A stretch of 64,000 nt of DNA from CAKZNE01 sp040222435 (GTDB lineage: Bacteria; Bacteroidota; Bacteroidia; Flavobacteriales; Schleiferiaceae): contig OZ243107.1 in assembly GCA_965212245.1 (NCBI GenBank), positions 1 to 64,000 on the forward strand, read 5' to 3'. Position 1 is the stretch's first letter. The number at the start of each line of letters is the position of its first letter. The position numbers were made by a program, and so were the translations under genes. Shown here one piece after another: positions 37,006 to 44,754 of this stretch. Under the pieces are notes generated by a model. That model had not been told where the DNA came from. It made no database searches and saw only the letters and a list, made by a program, of their open reading frames with translations.

Positions 37006-37448
37006 ACAAACATTTTACTCTTGACTTGTTTATAGTTTAGCGTTTTTTCAAATTGAAAGCCGGCCTTTTCAAAAGCTTTAATTGAGGCTATATTCTGATC
37101 CTTAATATATGCAAACACAGGTAAATCATTATTTTTTGAATACATTTTCAAAGCCAGCACCAGCATCTCAGAAGCATACCCCTTGCCTCTTTGCAATGGA
37201 GCTACAGTTATTCCTATTAGCGCAAAAGTATCTTTGATCTCAAACCTTACTATACCTATGCGACTCTTATCATCCGATTCAAATATCAGAAAGAGTGCAT
37301 CCTCAGAATTTATTTTTTCTAAAAACCAACTCTTGTGATCTTCTAGCGAGAAGGTGCTTTGATTGAAGGAGTTATCTCTAACTAAGATGTCACAGGCCCA
37401 TTCATAAGTTATCCGGATGTCTTCGATGGTAGCAAACCTGCACTTCAT
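36996..37448 (-). CDS. pseH: GNAT acetyltransferase of pseudaminic acid synthesis
   Basis: Acetylates the 4-amino group of UDP-4-amino-4,6-dideoxy-AltNAc using acetyl-CoA. The acetyl-CoA motif is TVAPLQRGKGYASEM (81-95), and the opening KCRFATIEDIRITYEWACDI resembles PseH proteins. Length 150 residues is typical. Gene order (overlaps of 10 bases with pseI and 4 with pseG) supports this specific role over a general GNAT enzyme. Confidence 0.88.
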   Translation of the reverse strand: MKCRFATIEDIRITYEWACDILVRDNSFNQSTFSLEDHKSWFLEKINSEDALFLIFESDDKSRIGIVRFEIKDTFALIGITVAPLQRGKGYASEMLVLALKMYSKNNDLPVFAYIKDQNIASIKAFEKAGFQFEKTLNYKQVKSKMFVWK

Positions 37449-38413
37449 AAGTTCAGCATATTTGCAATTACTTTTCTATATCTCTCAGGTGAATGACCAT
37501 CAATCACTCTTATCTCAGAGTCCCACTTATCATCATTCTTTAAAATCATTTTGACCTTACTTATCAAAAGGTTTAAATCAAAATTCTCCACTCCTATAAT
37601 GGCTTCCCTTTCCAACCAGCCATCGTACATATTTTTTTGATTATCAACATAATACCCTGAAACGGCAAGAGTCCCTACGGCCAGACACTCATATAATATA
37701 CCACTGGACGGAACTATGGCAAATTTTACTTTTTTCAAACTTTCAGCCATTTCTTCACTATCCAGGTCTACACTTATCTTTAATCGCCTGTCCTCTTTAA
37801 AAACCTTTAAAGAGTTTATAAGAGCATACCCCTTACCTAAAATCAGATGAATCTGACATTGGTCTATATGAGTCAAAAGGGCATTAACCACATCCAAACT
37901 CAAGTTCCGGGGGTCTGCTCCTCCAAAGCAGATTAAAATTTCCTCCGATTTTTTTTTAGCTTTTTCGGCATTTAAAAATGCTTTTCTAAGAAGAGAATAA
38001 TCAGGGCCTAAAAGTAGTTTAGTATTTTCCGACACTTGATAATCTTCCTGCTTAACACCCGGAGCTATATTCACAATATAATCTGCCTCGTATTGTTGAT
38101 TACACAGATCATCAATAAGCATCAGCCCTTTACACGCTTTCTTTACCTTTTTTTGAAAGGAGTAATCAAACCCATATCCATCAAGCACTACAATGTCTTC
38201 CTTTTCCAAGTGATCCAGAAAACTTTCTTTGTTAAATATCGGCTTTAAGTGATATCCATTCCTATTGACAGAGTCCGCAATAAAGAATGCATTCTGGCTA
38301 TAAAAAACAACTTCCTCTAAAAGAACAGATACCATATCGGCCAATGCCAGACAACGTGTAAAATGACCTAAGCCTATCTTAGGACCCACTTCTACTAAGA
38401 TCTTAAGTTTCAT
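37445..38413 (-). CDS. pseG: UDP-2,4-diacetamido-trideoxy-altropyranose hydrolase
   Basis: Removes UDP from the pseudaminic acid precursor. It has a GT-B-like fold and the family motif GPKIGLGHFTRCLALAD (10-26), with His16 matching the catalytic position in other PseG proteins. A second glycine-rich segment ILICFGGADPRNLSLDVVNA lies in the C-terminal domain. Length 322 residues is in range. It overlaps pseH by 4 bases; pseF is 13 bases upstream. Confidence 0.92.
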   Translation of the reverse strand: MKLKILVEVGPKIGLGHFTRCLALADMVSVLLEEVVFYSQNAFFIADSVNRNGYHLKPIFNKESFLDHLEKEDIVVLDGYGFDYSFQKKVKKACKGLMLIDDLCNQQYEADYIVNIAPGVKQEDYQVSENTKLLLGPDYSLLRKAFLNAEKAKKKSEEILICFGGADPRNLSLDVVNALLTHIDQCQIHLILGKGYALINSLKVFKEDRRLKISVDLDSEEMAESLKKVKFAIVPSSGILYECLAVGTLAVSGYYVDNQKNMYDGWLEREAIIGVENFDLNLLISKVKMILKNDDKWDSEIRVIDGHSPERYRKVIANMLNL

Positions 38414-38426
38414 TTTTTCGTTCCAG

Positions 38427-39107
38427 CTATAGTTTCGCTTTTAGTTCAGCCAACTTCCAGTCAGCAGCACTATCAATGTCTTGAACTTCTAAATCACCTA
38501 ATACTACTACACCACTATTATCTGAAAATAAAATAGGTTTTTGAAAAAATGAGCTTACATCCAACCAATAAAACTGTCCAGCGTCATGATAAGCTTTTGG
38601 AAGATCTTGTGAACGTTTATTCAGATGTTCAGGCCAGTTCATGACCACTTTTCCAGCTTCTTTGAATTTTAGAGATCGCCAGATCGGATAACTAAATTCA
38701 ACCACCGGAAAAACAGAATCATATTTTTCATTTACCAGAAGTTTGTGTGCTTCTTCAAGACTTTCCTGTTTTAGTAAAGGAGCTGTAGGATAGATACAGC
38801 AACCATATTTGAAATCTGTTCCAATATTTTGATATTCCTCTAATACTTCCAATAACACATCAGCAGTAGTAGCCCAATCATCTGAAGTTTTAGCGCTACG
38901 CATAAAAGGAACTTTAGCACCATATTGCCTCGCTACCTCAGCAATCTCTTCATCATCCGTGCTTACCATCACTTCATCAAACAAACCTGATGCAAGAGCT
39001 ACTTCTATGGAGTAGGCAATAATGGGCTTTCCCAAAAAAGGTTTTATGTTTTTACGTGGAATACGCTTGCTGCCTCCCCTGGCCGGTATGATGCAAAGGT
39101 TTTTCAC
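38427..39107 (-). CDS. pseF: CMP-pseudaminic acid cytidylyltransferase
   Basis: Activates pseudaminic acid with CTP to the CMP-sugar used by transferases. The nucleotide motif IPARGGSKRIPRKNIKPFLG is at the N-terminus, and CCIYPTAPLLKQES carries the conserved YPTAP segment. Length 226 residues is normal. It overlaps pseC by 4 bases. CMP-legionaminate or CMP-sialate synthetases share these motifs; the operon context settles the substrate. Confidence 0.92.
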   Translation of the reverse strand: MKNLCIIPARGGSKRIPRKNIKPFLGKPIIAYSIEVALASGLFDEVMVSTDDEEIAEVARQYGAKVPFMRSAKTSDDWATTADVLLEVLEEYQNIGTDFKYGCCIYPTAPLLKQESLEEAHKLLVNEKYDSVFPVVEFSYPIWRSLKFKEAGKVVMNWPEHLNKRSQDLPKAYHDAGQFYWLDVSSFFQKPILFSDNSGVVVLGDLEVQDIDSAADWKLAELKAKL

Positions 39108-40258
39108 TTTTCAGTAAATTCTAAAACACGGTCAATCACAAACTGCTGCTCCTCTTTACTAAGGTTGGGATACATCGGCAGGCTCAGGCATTTTTCGTAA
39201 TAAGCTTCGGCTTTGGGAAAATCACCGGCTTTCCAGCCAAACTGCCTGTAATACGGCATGGTGTGCACGGGTATGTAGTGTACCTGGGCGTAAATTCCAT
39301 GGTCGCGAAGATGGTCGTAAAGTCCCTTGCGATCTTTAACCTGGATCACATACAGGTGATAGGCGTGGGAAAAACCATCTCTTTGTTCCTGGGTCTTTAT
39401 ACTCTTTCCGGCAAATGCCTCGTCATATTTCCTGGCTATTTCTTTTCTTTTCTCAATATTGGCATTTGCCCTTTGCAGTTGGCTTAAAGCCAAAGCGGAT
39501 TGAAAATCAGTAATACGGTAATTGTAACCCAATTCATGCATTTCGTAATACCAACCTCCATCATTTTTTTTCAGCACCTGAGGGTTTTTGGTAATACCAT
39601 GGGTGCGAAGCATGATAAGTTTATCGTATAGTTCTTTATCATTAGTGGTGATCATGCCTCCTTCTCCTGCTGCAATGTGTTTTACGGGGTGAAAGGAGAA
39701 AATGGCTAAGTCAGCGAAACGACCATTGCCGCATCTTTGCTCTTTTCCTTTTGAATCTATAAAATAACCTCCGGGGGCATGGCAGGCATCTTCAATAATC
39801 CACAGACCATACTCGTCAGCCAGTTCTCTGAATGCTTCCAGATCCACCGGGTAACCGGTAAAATCTACCGGAATTATTCCGCTAAATGTACCTTTAGGTT
39901 GGCTTTCTATAAGTTCACGAACCTTCACCAGATCTAAAAGAAAGGTATTTGGGTCCACATCCGCAAAAACCACCTCGCCTCCACAATATCTTATGCAATT
40001 GGCAGAAGCCGCAAAAGTTATAGGCGTAGTAATAACTTTGGAGGTGGAATCTACTCCCAGGGCCATTGCACAAAGATGAAGCGCAGCCGTTCCATTGGAT
40101 ACCGCCACCGCATATTTACTTTCCACATATTCAGCAAAAGCTTGCTCAAATTCATCAATACGCGGGCCTTGCGTCAGAAAATCAGAACGCAGGGCTTCCA
40201 GTACTGCCTTTTCATCAGCTTCTGTTATTTCCTGACGTCCATAAGGTATACTTCTCAT
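39104..40258 (-). CDS. pseC: UDP-4-amino-4,6-dideoxy-AltNAc transaminase
   Basis: PLP enzyme of the DegT/DnrJ/EryC1 family, second step of the pathway, transferring an amino group to C4. The Schiff-base lysine is Lys193 in FHPVKHIAAGEGG, with the cofactor loop SNGTAALHLCAMAL upstream and EDACHAPGG as the ring-contact region. Length 384 residues is typical. It lies 3 bases downstream of pseB and overlaps pseF by 4 bases. Confidence 0.94.
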   Translation of the reverse strand: MRSIPYGRQEITEADEKAVLEALRSDFLTQGPRIDEFEQAFAEYVESKYAVAVSNGTAALHLCAMALGVDSTSKVITTPITFAASANCIRYCGGEVVFADVDPNTFLLDLVKVRELIESQPKGTFSGIIPVDFTGYPVDLEAFRELADEYGLWIIEDACHAPGGYFIDSKGKEQRCGNGRFADLAIFSFHPVKHIAAGEGGMITTNDKELYDKLIMLRTHGITKNPQVLKKNDGGWYYEMHELGYNYRITDFQSALALSQLQRANANIEKRKEIARKYDEAFAGKSIKTQEQRDGFSHAYHLYVIQVKDRKGLYDHLRDHGIYAQVHYIPVHTMPYYRQFGWKAGDFPKAEAYYEKCLSLPMYPNLSKEEQQFVIDRVLEFTEK

Positions 40259-40261
40259 ATA

Positions 40262-41278
40262 TCACACTTGAAAGGTGGTATCCACATGTTCCCGTATTAA
40301 CTCTCTGAGCTCTTCAACATCTACCCAATGTTGGTTCTCACCTGAATTGTATTTAAACCCTGCCTCAACTTTTTCAGCCTTGAAATGAGTTATAAAATCA
40401 TTCAGGTTAAATTTAGGTACCTGCGGTAAAATGGTATAATACTTCCCGCAATCGTAGGTGAAAAAAGAATCTGAAGAAGTAATCATCTCTTCATGAATTT
40501 TTTCACCCGGACGAATCCCTATCACTGGCTTTTCACATTCAGGACCTATTGCTTCTGCCACATCCGTAATTTTATAGGATGGGATTTTAGGAACGAATAT
40601 CTCACCACCCCATGCGTGTTCCATGGCGTACAGCACCATATCCACACCGCCCTGCAACGAAATATTAAAGCGGGTCATCTGCGGATCGGTGATGGGTAAA
40701 ATGCCCTCCTTCTTTTTATTCAGGAAAAAGGGAATAACAGAGCCATTTGACCCCATAACGTTTCCATAACGGACTACAGAAAACCTTATGGGATTCCAGC
40801 CTTTTATATTATTGGCCGCTACAAAAAGTTTATCGGAAGCCAGTTTGGTGGCACCATAAAGATTTATAGGTGCTGCGGCTTTATCAGTTGAAAGAGCAAC
40901 TACATTCTGTACATCGGTATCCAAACAGGCATTAATAACATTTTCCGCCCCCAGTATATTGGTTTTCACACATTCCATGGGATTGTATTCGGCTATAGGC
41001 ACATGCTTCATAGCAGCTGCATGTATCACGTATTCAATGCCTTTCATGGCTCTTTTAAGGCGTGAAAAATCGCGTATATCACCAATAAAAAAGCGAATTT
41101 GAGCGTATTTCGAAGGCGGGTACTCCTGCGCCATCTGAAATTGCTTTTGCTCATCACGAGAGTAAATAACCAAACGTTTGACATCAGGCCATTTCTCAAG
41201 TATATTTTGGGTAAGGGCCTTACCCAGGGAACCTGTGCCCCCCGTAATTAAAATTGATTTGCCGTTTAGGTCCAGCAT
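40262..41278 (-). CDS. pseB: UDP-GlcNAc 4,6-dehydratase (inverting)
   Basis: First committed enzyme of pseudaminic acid synthesis; it dehydrates UDP-GlcNAc with inversion at C5. Extended-SDR features: Rossmann loop GGTGSLG (13-19), a catalytic segment STDKAAAP (130-137) with Asp132 and Lys133, and YGATK with Tyr141 and Lys145. The set of Asp-Lys and Tyr-Lys residues is diagnostic of PseB-type enzymes against retaining PglF/FlaA-like membrane dehydratases, since no membrane domain is present. It is the first gene of the pse operon; a palindrome lies 55-68 bases upstream. Confidence 0.94.
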   Translation of the reverse strand: MLDLNGKSILITGGTGSLGKALTQNILEKWPDVKRLVIYSRDEQKQFQMAQEYPPSKYAQIRFFIGDIRDFSRLKRAMKGIEYVIHAAAMKHVPIAEYNPMECVKTNILGAENVINACLDTDVQNVVALSTDKAAAPINLYGATKLASDKLFVAANNIKGWNPIRFSVVRYGNVMGSNGSVIPFFLNKKKEGILPITDPQMTRFNISLQGGVDMVLYAMEHAWGGEIFVPKIPSYKITDVAEAIGPECEKPVIGIRPGEKIHEEMITSSDSFFTYDCGKYYTILPQVPKFNLNDFITHFKAEKVEAGFKYNSGENQHWVDVEELRELIREHVDTTFQV

Positions 41279-41332
41279 ATAGAATATCCATTAATTCAGC
41301 TACGGAAGCTTATAAATTGACCGCTAATATAT

Positions 41333-41346
41333 CCTGAATATTCAGG
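41333..41346. repeat. 14-base perfect palindrome upstream of pseB
   Basis: CCTGAATATTCAGG reads identically on both strands and lies in the 95-base gap between the PhyH-like gene stop and the pseB start. No T-run follows on the transcribed strand, so it is not a canonical terminator. It may be a regulator site or a chance palindrome. Confidence 0.4.
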
Positions 41347-41373
41347 CTCCACAAGCCCCTGCCTAATGGGAAA

Positions 41374-42276
41374 TTAATAGTTCTTACCGTAAAGAGAGTT
41401 GGCAAACTCTACCTGTAATATTAACCGGTGGCCGGATTTAAGATCAAGCCCCTTGTGCAATCCGCGGGTATCCACGGCCATAACCTTACCTTTAGGTCCT
41501 GTTAAAATACGCTCCTTTGCGGGGAAGGCCTGTTTCACCTCCTCATCGGTAAACCTGCGATCTTCGTGAAACCGGACTGGCAGACGGTGGTGAGATGATT
41601 CGATGTAGCAATGCGGACCATTCTCCTCACTAACATCAGTGAGGTACACGAAGAATTTGATAAACTTCAAACGATCCATATCAAAATGGTACAACTGAGC
41701 GGCAGATGAAAGGGAAGCCGGATCAGCATAGGGATAGCTCCACCAGCAGGCCAACAGGTCCATTATGGGTGTTGTAGTAAGGTAGGCCGTAGCCAGGTTA
41801 ATCATAGATTCATCCTGATATAAGGCCTTTACCGCAGGTAATTCTTCCAAATCCTCCTGCATGTATTGATAACGGGGTGAGGTGATCTGCTCAGGAAATT
41901 CAGGGTCATCTACATAACGCTTATTTATAAAATCCAGACGCTTGGGTTGAATAGTTTTAAGGTCAGACTCTATTTGGTTTAATAGTTTAGCAGGTAAAAG
42001 ATCCGGAAAAATATAATACCCCTTTTCATTCATCTCTGAGACAAATCCTTCTGTATTTACATTTGAAAAAATGCCCGTTACCGAAGCTTTAGGCTTACGC
42101 TTTGGAAAGAGTCCGTTTATCAAATCATTACTTCTCCCATTGGTGGTTACAAAAGCCTTCCTGAAAACAAAATGAGTGAAATTACTATTCTTTTTCCGCA
42201 GCGTATACAAGAAGTAACTACCTATTGTATAGATAAATAAAAAAGGACTCAGGGCCTTCCATATAATCAATTTCAT
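41374..42276 (-). CDS. Phytanoyl-CoA dioxygenase (PhyH)-like protein
   Basis: 300-residue Fe(II)/2-oxoglutarate oxygenase-like protein. The metal triad is His197 and Asp199 in YHFDMD and distal His274 in RGLHKGLD; Arg284 in SGHRL could bind 2-oxoglutarate. A short hydrophobic N-terminus (SPFLFIYTIGSYFLYTL) may anchor it. PhyH relatives hydroxylate or epimerise small molecules, lipids or sugars; in this position a glycan or lipid modification seems likely. It follows the flippase gene by 41 bases and precedes the pse operon in the same direction. Confidence 0.75.
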   Translation of the reverse strand: MKLIIWKALSPFLFIYTIGSYFLYTLRKKNSNFTHFVFRKAFVTTNGRSNDLINGLFPKRKPKASVTGIFSNVNTEGFVSEMNEKGYYIFPDLLPAKLLNQIESDLKTIQPKRLDFINKRYVDDPEFPEQITSPRYQYMQEDLEELPAVKALYQDESMINLATAYLTTTPIMDLLACWWSYPYADPASLSSAAQLYHFDMDRLKFIKFFVYLTDVSEENGPHCYIESSHHRLPVRFHEDRRFTDEEVKQAFPAKERILTGPKGKVMAVDTRGLHKGLDLKSGHRLILQVEFANSLYGKNY

Positions 42277-42317
42277 CTTCCGGGTTTTATAGACATATCG
42301 TGTTTTTCAAATATAAC

Positions 42318-43802
42318 TCAGCTTGACCGACCTAAATAGCGCTGAGCCATCTTTTGAATAAATACATTAATTTCTTCCACAGGCCTGTAATAGAAAATAA
42401 GAAAAGCTGTAGCTGCCAGGAATACAAGGTTACGAAGCACGAGGTCCACCCATACGTTAATCGGAAAGGCATTACCTAAAACCAATACAACTCCTGCCAG
42501 AAAAGCCAGCAATACCAAATGCTTCTTAGTAAATGGTTGAATTTTTTCCTTTACCCAAAGAAAGTATACCATGGCTATATTATTAAGTGTAATAGCCACT
42601 CCCAAAGCTGTGGCAGCTCCTATTAAGCCATAACGAGGAGTTAACCATAAATTAAGTAACACAGCAATTATCACTAATGATATATTGGCATAAAGGCTAA
42701 ACCTGTAGTGTACCGAGTTGCCTATAATAACACTATTGGCACCTGTAGCTAAATCAGCCATACGCCCCATACCCAATACGAGAATAACGTACTTTATAGA
42801 TTTATAGCCGGGGTTCTCAAACAGGTTAAGTATAAAGTCTATGTTAATCCAGATGGCCGCAAAAATGAGCCCTCCTACCAGCAATTCAGTAAGTGCTGTT
42901 TTCTTATAGATCACCTGAAGCTGCTTTTTGTCATTTTGTTTCCAGGCTTTTGAAACCACAGGCACACTGGCTTGTATAACTACCCGGGCCGGCACGTGCA
43001 TAACATTAGTGATGTATTTAGCCACCGCTAAAAAGGCTACTTGTGCCAAAAAATAGTGCCCCACAAAAAGCGTATCCATAAAACTAAGTAACCAGCCCGA
43101 TGTACCGGCCATAACCGAGAACATCCCGAATTTTAAGTATCCCTGTCTATTGTTTTCACCAATAGCAAAACTGAAATTCAACAACTTCTTTTTAGCCAGA
43201 TATATACCGGCTATAAGCAGATTTACCAGATAAATAGCGATGTAGAGGATCATGAACGTTTCCAATGACAGATCCAATAAATAAAACAGACCTATACTCA
43301 GGCTTACTCCAATGCGAAAGGTTACATTATTGAGAAAAACAGGAAGATGAGAGCGGTAATTGGATATCAGGATTCCCGACAGGTAATCAAAGAAAACCAT
43401 AATAGTTACCAAAACAATCAAGAGAAAGTAATACTGTTCAAAGAAAAGACCTGCGCTTTCGGTATCAGTAGCCCAATCTGCCACAAAACCTTTACCCAGG
43501 TATAAAAGGATTAATAGCAAAAGGTAGCCTACAATGGTATATAGTAAAGTATATCCTAAAAAGCGAGGCTTGTTATCTTCCTCCATGCCGGGATAAAATC
43601 GCTGAATGACTTTGGGCATGCCTATATGTGCAAGGGTGCTTATAATGCTGGCATAAGCAATGTACAACTCCAGCAGGCCCCAGTATTTCTCATCACCCAG
43701 AAAGATTATAGGAAAAAAGAATACCTTATTCACAATTCCTAACACTATTCCTGCATAGGAACTGAAAAAACTAAAAATACTCTGACGACCTAACTGACCC
43801 AT
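42318..43802 (-). CDS. Polysaccharide/oligosaccharide flippase (Wzx/MATE-like)
   Basis: Multi-pass membrane protein with 12 to 14 predicted helices, typical of Wzx-type flippases that move lipid-linked glycan across the inner membrane. N-terminal GRQSIFSFFSSYAGIVLGIV and later YLAKKKLLNFSF and GLIGAATALGVAITLNNIA segments match the family. An ATG at 43832 gives 504 residues but overlaps the upstream sulfotransferase by 29 bases. The ATG at 43802 lies just past that stop (TGATATG), starts MGQLGRQ and is preferred (494 aa). Substrate is unknown; a pseudaminic-acid-bearing glycan is an inference from context. Confidence 0.85.
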   Translation of the reverse strand: MGQLGRQSIFSFFSSYAGIVLGIVNKVFFFPIIFLGDEKYWGLLELYIAYASIISTLAHIGMPKVIQRFYPGMEEDNKPRFLGYTLLYTIVGYLLLLILLYLGKGFVADWATDTESAGLFFEQYYFLLIVLVTIMVFFDYLSGILISNYRSHLPVFLNNVTFRIGVSLSIGLFYLLDLSLETFMILYIAIYLVNLLIAGIYLAKKKLLNFSFAIGENNRQGYLKFGMFSVMAGTSGWLLSFMDTLFVGHYFLAQVAFLAVAKYITNVMHVPARVVIQASVPVVSKAWKQNDKKQLQVIYKKTALTELLVGGLIFAAIWINIDFILNLFENPGYKSIKYVILVLGMGRMADLATGANSVIIGNSVHYRFSLYANISLVIIAVLLNLWLTPRYGLIGAATALGVAITLNNIAMVYFLWVKEKIQPFTKKHLVLLAFLAGVVLVLGNAFPINVWVDLVLRNLVFLAATAFLIFYYRPVEEINVFIQKMAQRYLGRSS

Positions 43803-43803
43803 A

Positions 43804-44664
43804 TCAGGGTTTTTGATACCACCATTTATCAATCTTCAAATCGGGTAAAAGACTTTTCAGGATTTCCTGGTCTTTCTTAAACTCTTCCTTAACCTTACGC
43901 AAAATCTCCTTTTCCTCTCCTGACTTTCCCGGAAGCCCGGAACTGTTGAAACGCAGGTAGAAAGGTAAAAGCAATTTCTGAACACGATGGCTGATAAGAG
44001 GCTGGAGTTTAAGGCCCATTTTATGCAAAAAGCCACTTTTAATGGCCACGGTTTCATTGCGATGTTCAAAATCAAAGGTGTGGTAAAAATCATTCCCAAC
44101 ACCCAGGAATAAAGCCAAGTCAGCCATAACTTCCTTTTTTGAAGACATTAATTCTTCAAACAGAAGTATTTTCACACGTTCGCTGCTCCATTCCTTTAAC
44201 CACGGTTCCAAATATTTGGCATACTCCACATAAAATCTAACATTATCCGCTTCCACATATTCTTGAAAGGAGCCGTTAAAGGTTTTAATCCTGTAACGGA
44301 CCATACGATAGTGACTATACATTTGAGCCGAAGGCTCTCTGAGGATAAAAACAATTTTAGGCGTGGTGGGTAAATTGCGTAACCATTTACGGGCATTTTC
44401 ATAATAAAGATAATGTGCCGTTGCCTCAAAGGCTTTTACATCGTTTCCACAATGTGAAAAATACCGGCAATACATTTCCAGTTCATGCTCTATAATATTA
44501 GCCTGTGTATTAAAACGGCTAACCTTGTCTTCAAAAAAGAAGGTTTCCTTAAGCTTTGACCCACAAATTTCAGGGTGTGCAGATAGCCAGAAGTACAAAG
44601 AACTGGTTCCGCATTTCGGAGCTCCTCCTACTATAAAATCAGGCCATCTCAGGTTTTTATCCAT
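43804..44664 (-). CDS. Sulfotransferase-domain protein
   Basis: 286-residue protein with a clear PAPS-binding 5'-loop, FIVGGAPKCGTSSLYFWL (11-28), and the 3'-phosphate segment KIVFILREPSAQMYSHYRMV. Expected to transfer sulfate from PAPS to a sugar or lipid acceptor. This copy has a standard loop, unlike the second sulfotransferase-like gene at 32.4-33.2 kb. It is the first gene of the minus-strand glycan group, adjoining the flippase and divergent from the YfhO gene. Sulfated surface glycans are rare in well-studied bacteria, so the product deserves attention. Confidence 0.85.
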   Translation of the reverse strand: MDKNLRWPDFIVGGAPKCGTSSLYFWLSAHPEICGSKLKETFFFEDKVSRFNTQANIIEHELEMYCRYFSHCGNDVKAFEATAHYLYYENARKWLRNLPTTPKIVFILREPSAQMYSHYRMVRYRIKTFNGSFQEYVEADNVRFYVEYAKYLEPWLKEWSSERVKILLFEELMSSKKEVMADLALFLGVGNDFYHTFDFEHRNETVAIKSGFLHKMGLKLQPLISHRVQKLLLPFYLRFNSSGLPGKSGEEKEILRKVKEEFKKDQEILKSLLPDLKIDKWWYQKP

Positions 44665-44754
44665 AGGGCTAAAATAGAATTTTTAGATTTCCTCTTTCCT
44701 TAGTAACCGCTTAATTTTAACTATTATTGCGAGTGCTAAAAGAAGCTCCGAACC

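Noticed and set aside
36996..37448. Reading of the nonulosonic acid locus as legionaminic or sialic acid synthesis
   Set aside because: PseB, PseC, PseH and PseG are all present and the synthase has the ELSANH motif, which together indicate pseudaminic acid.
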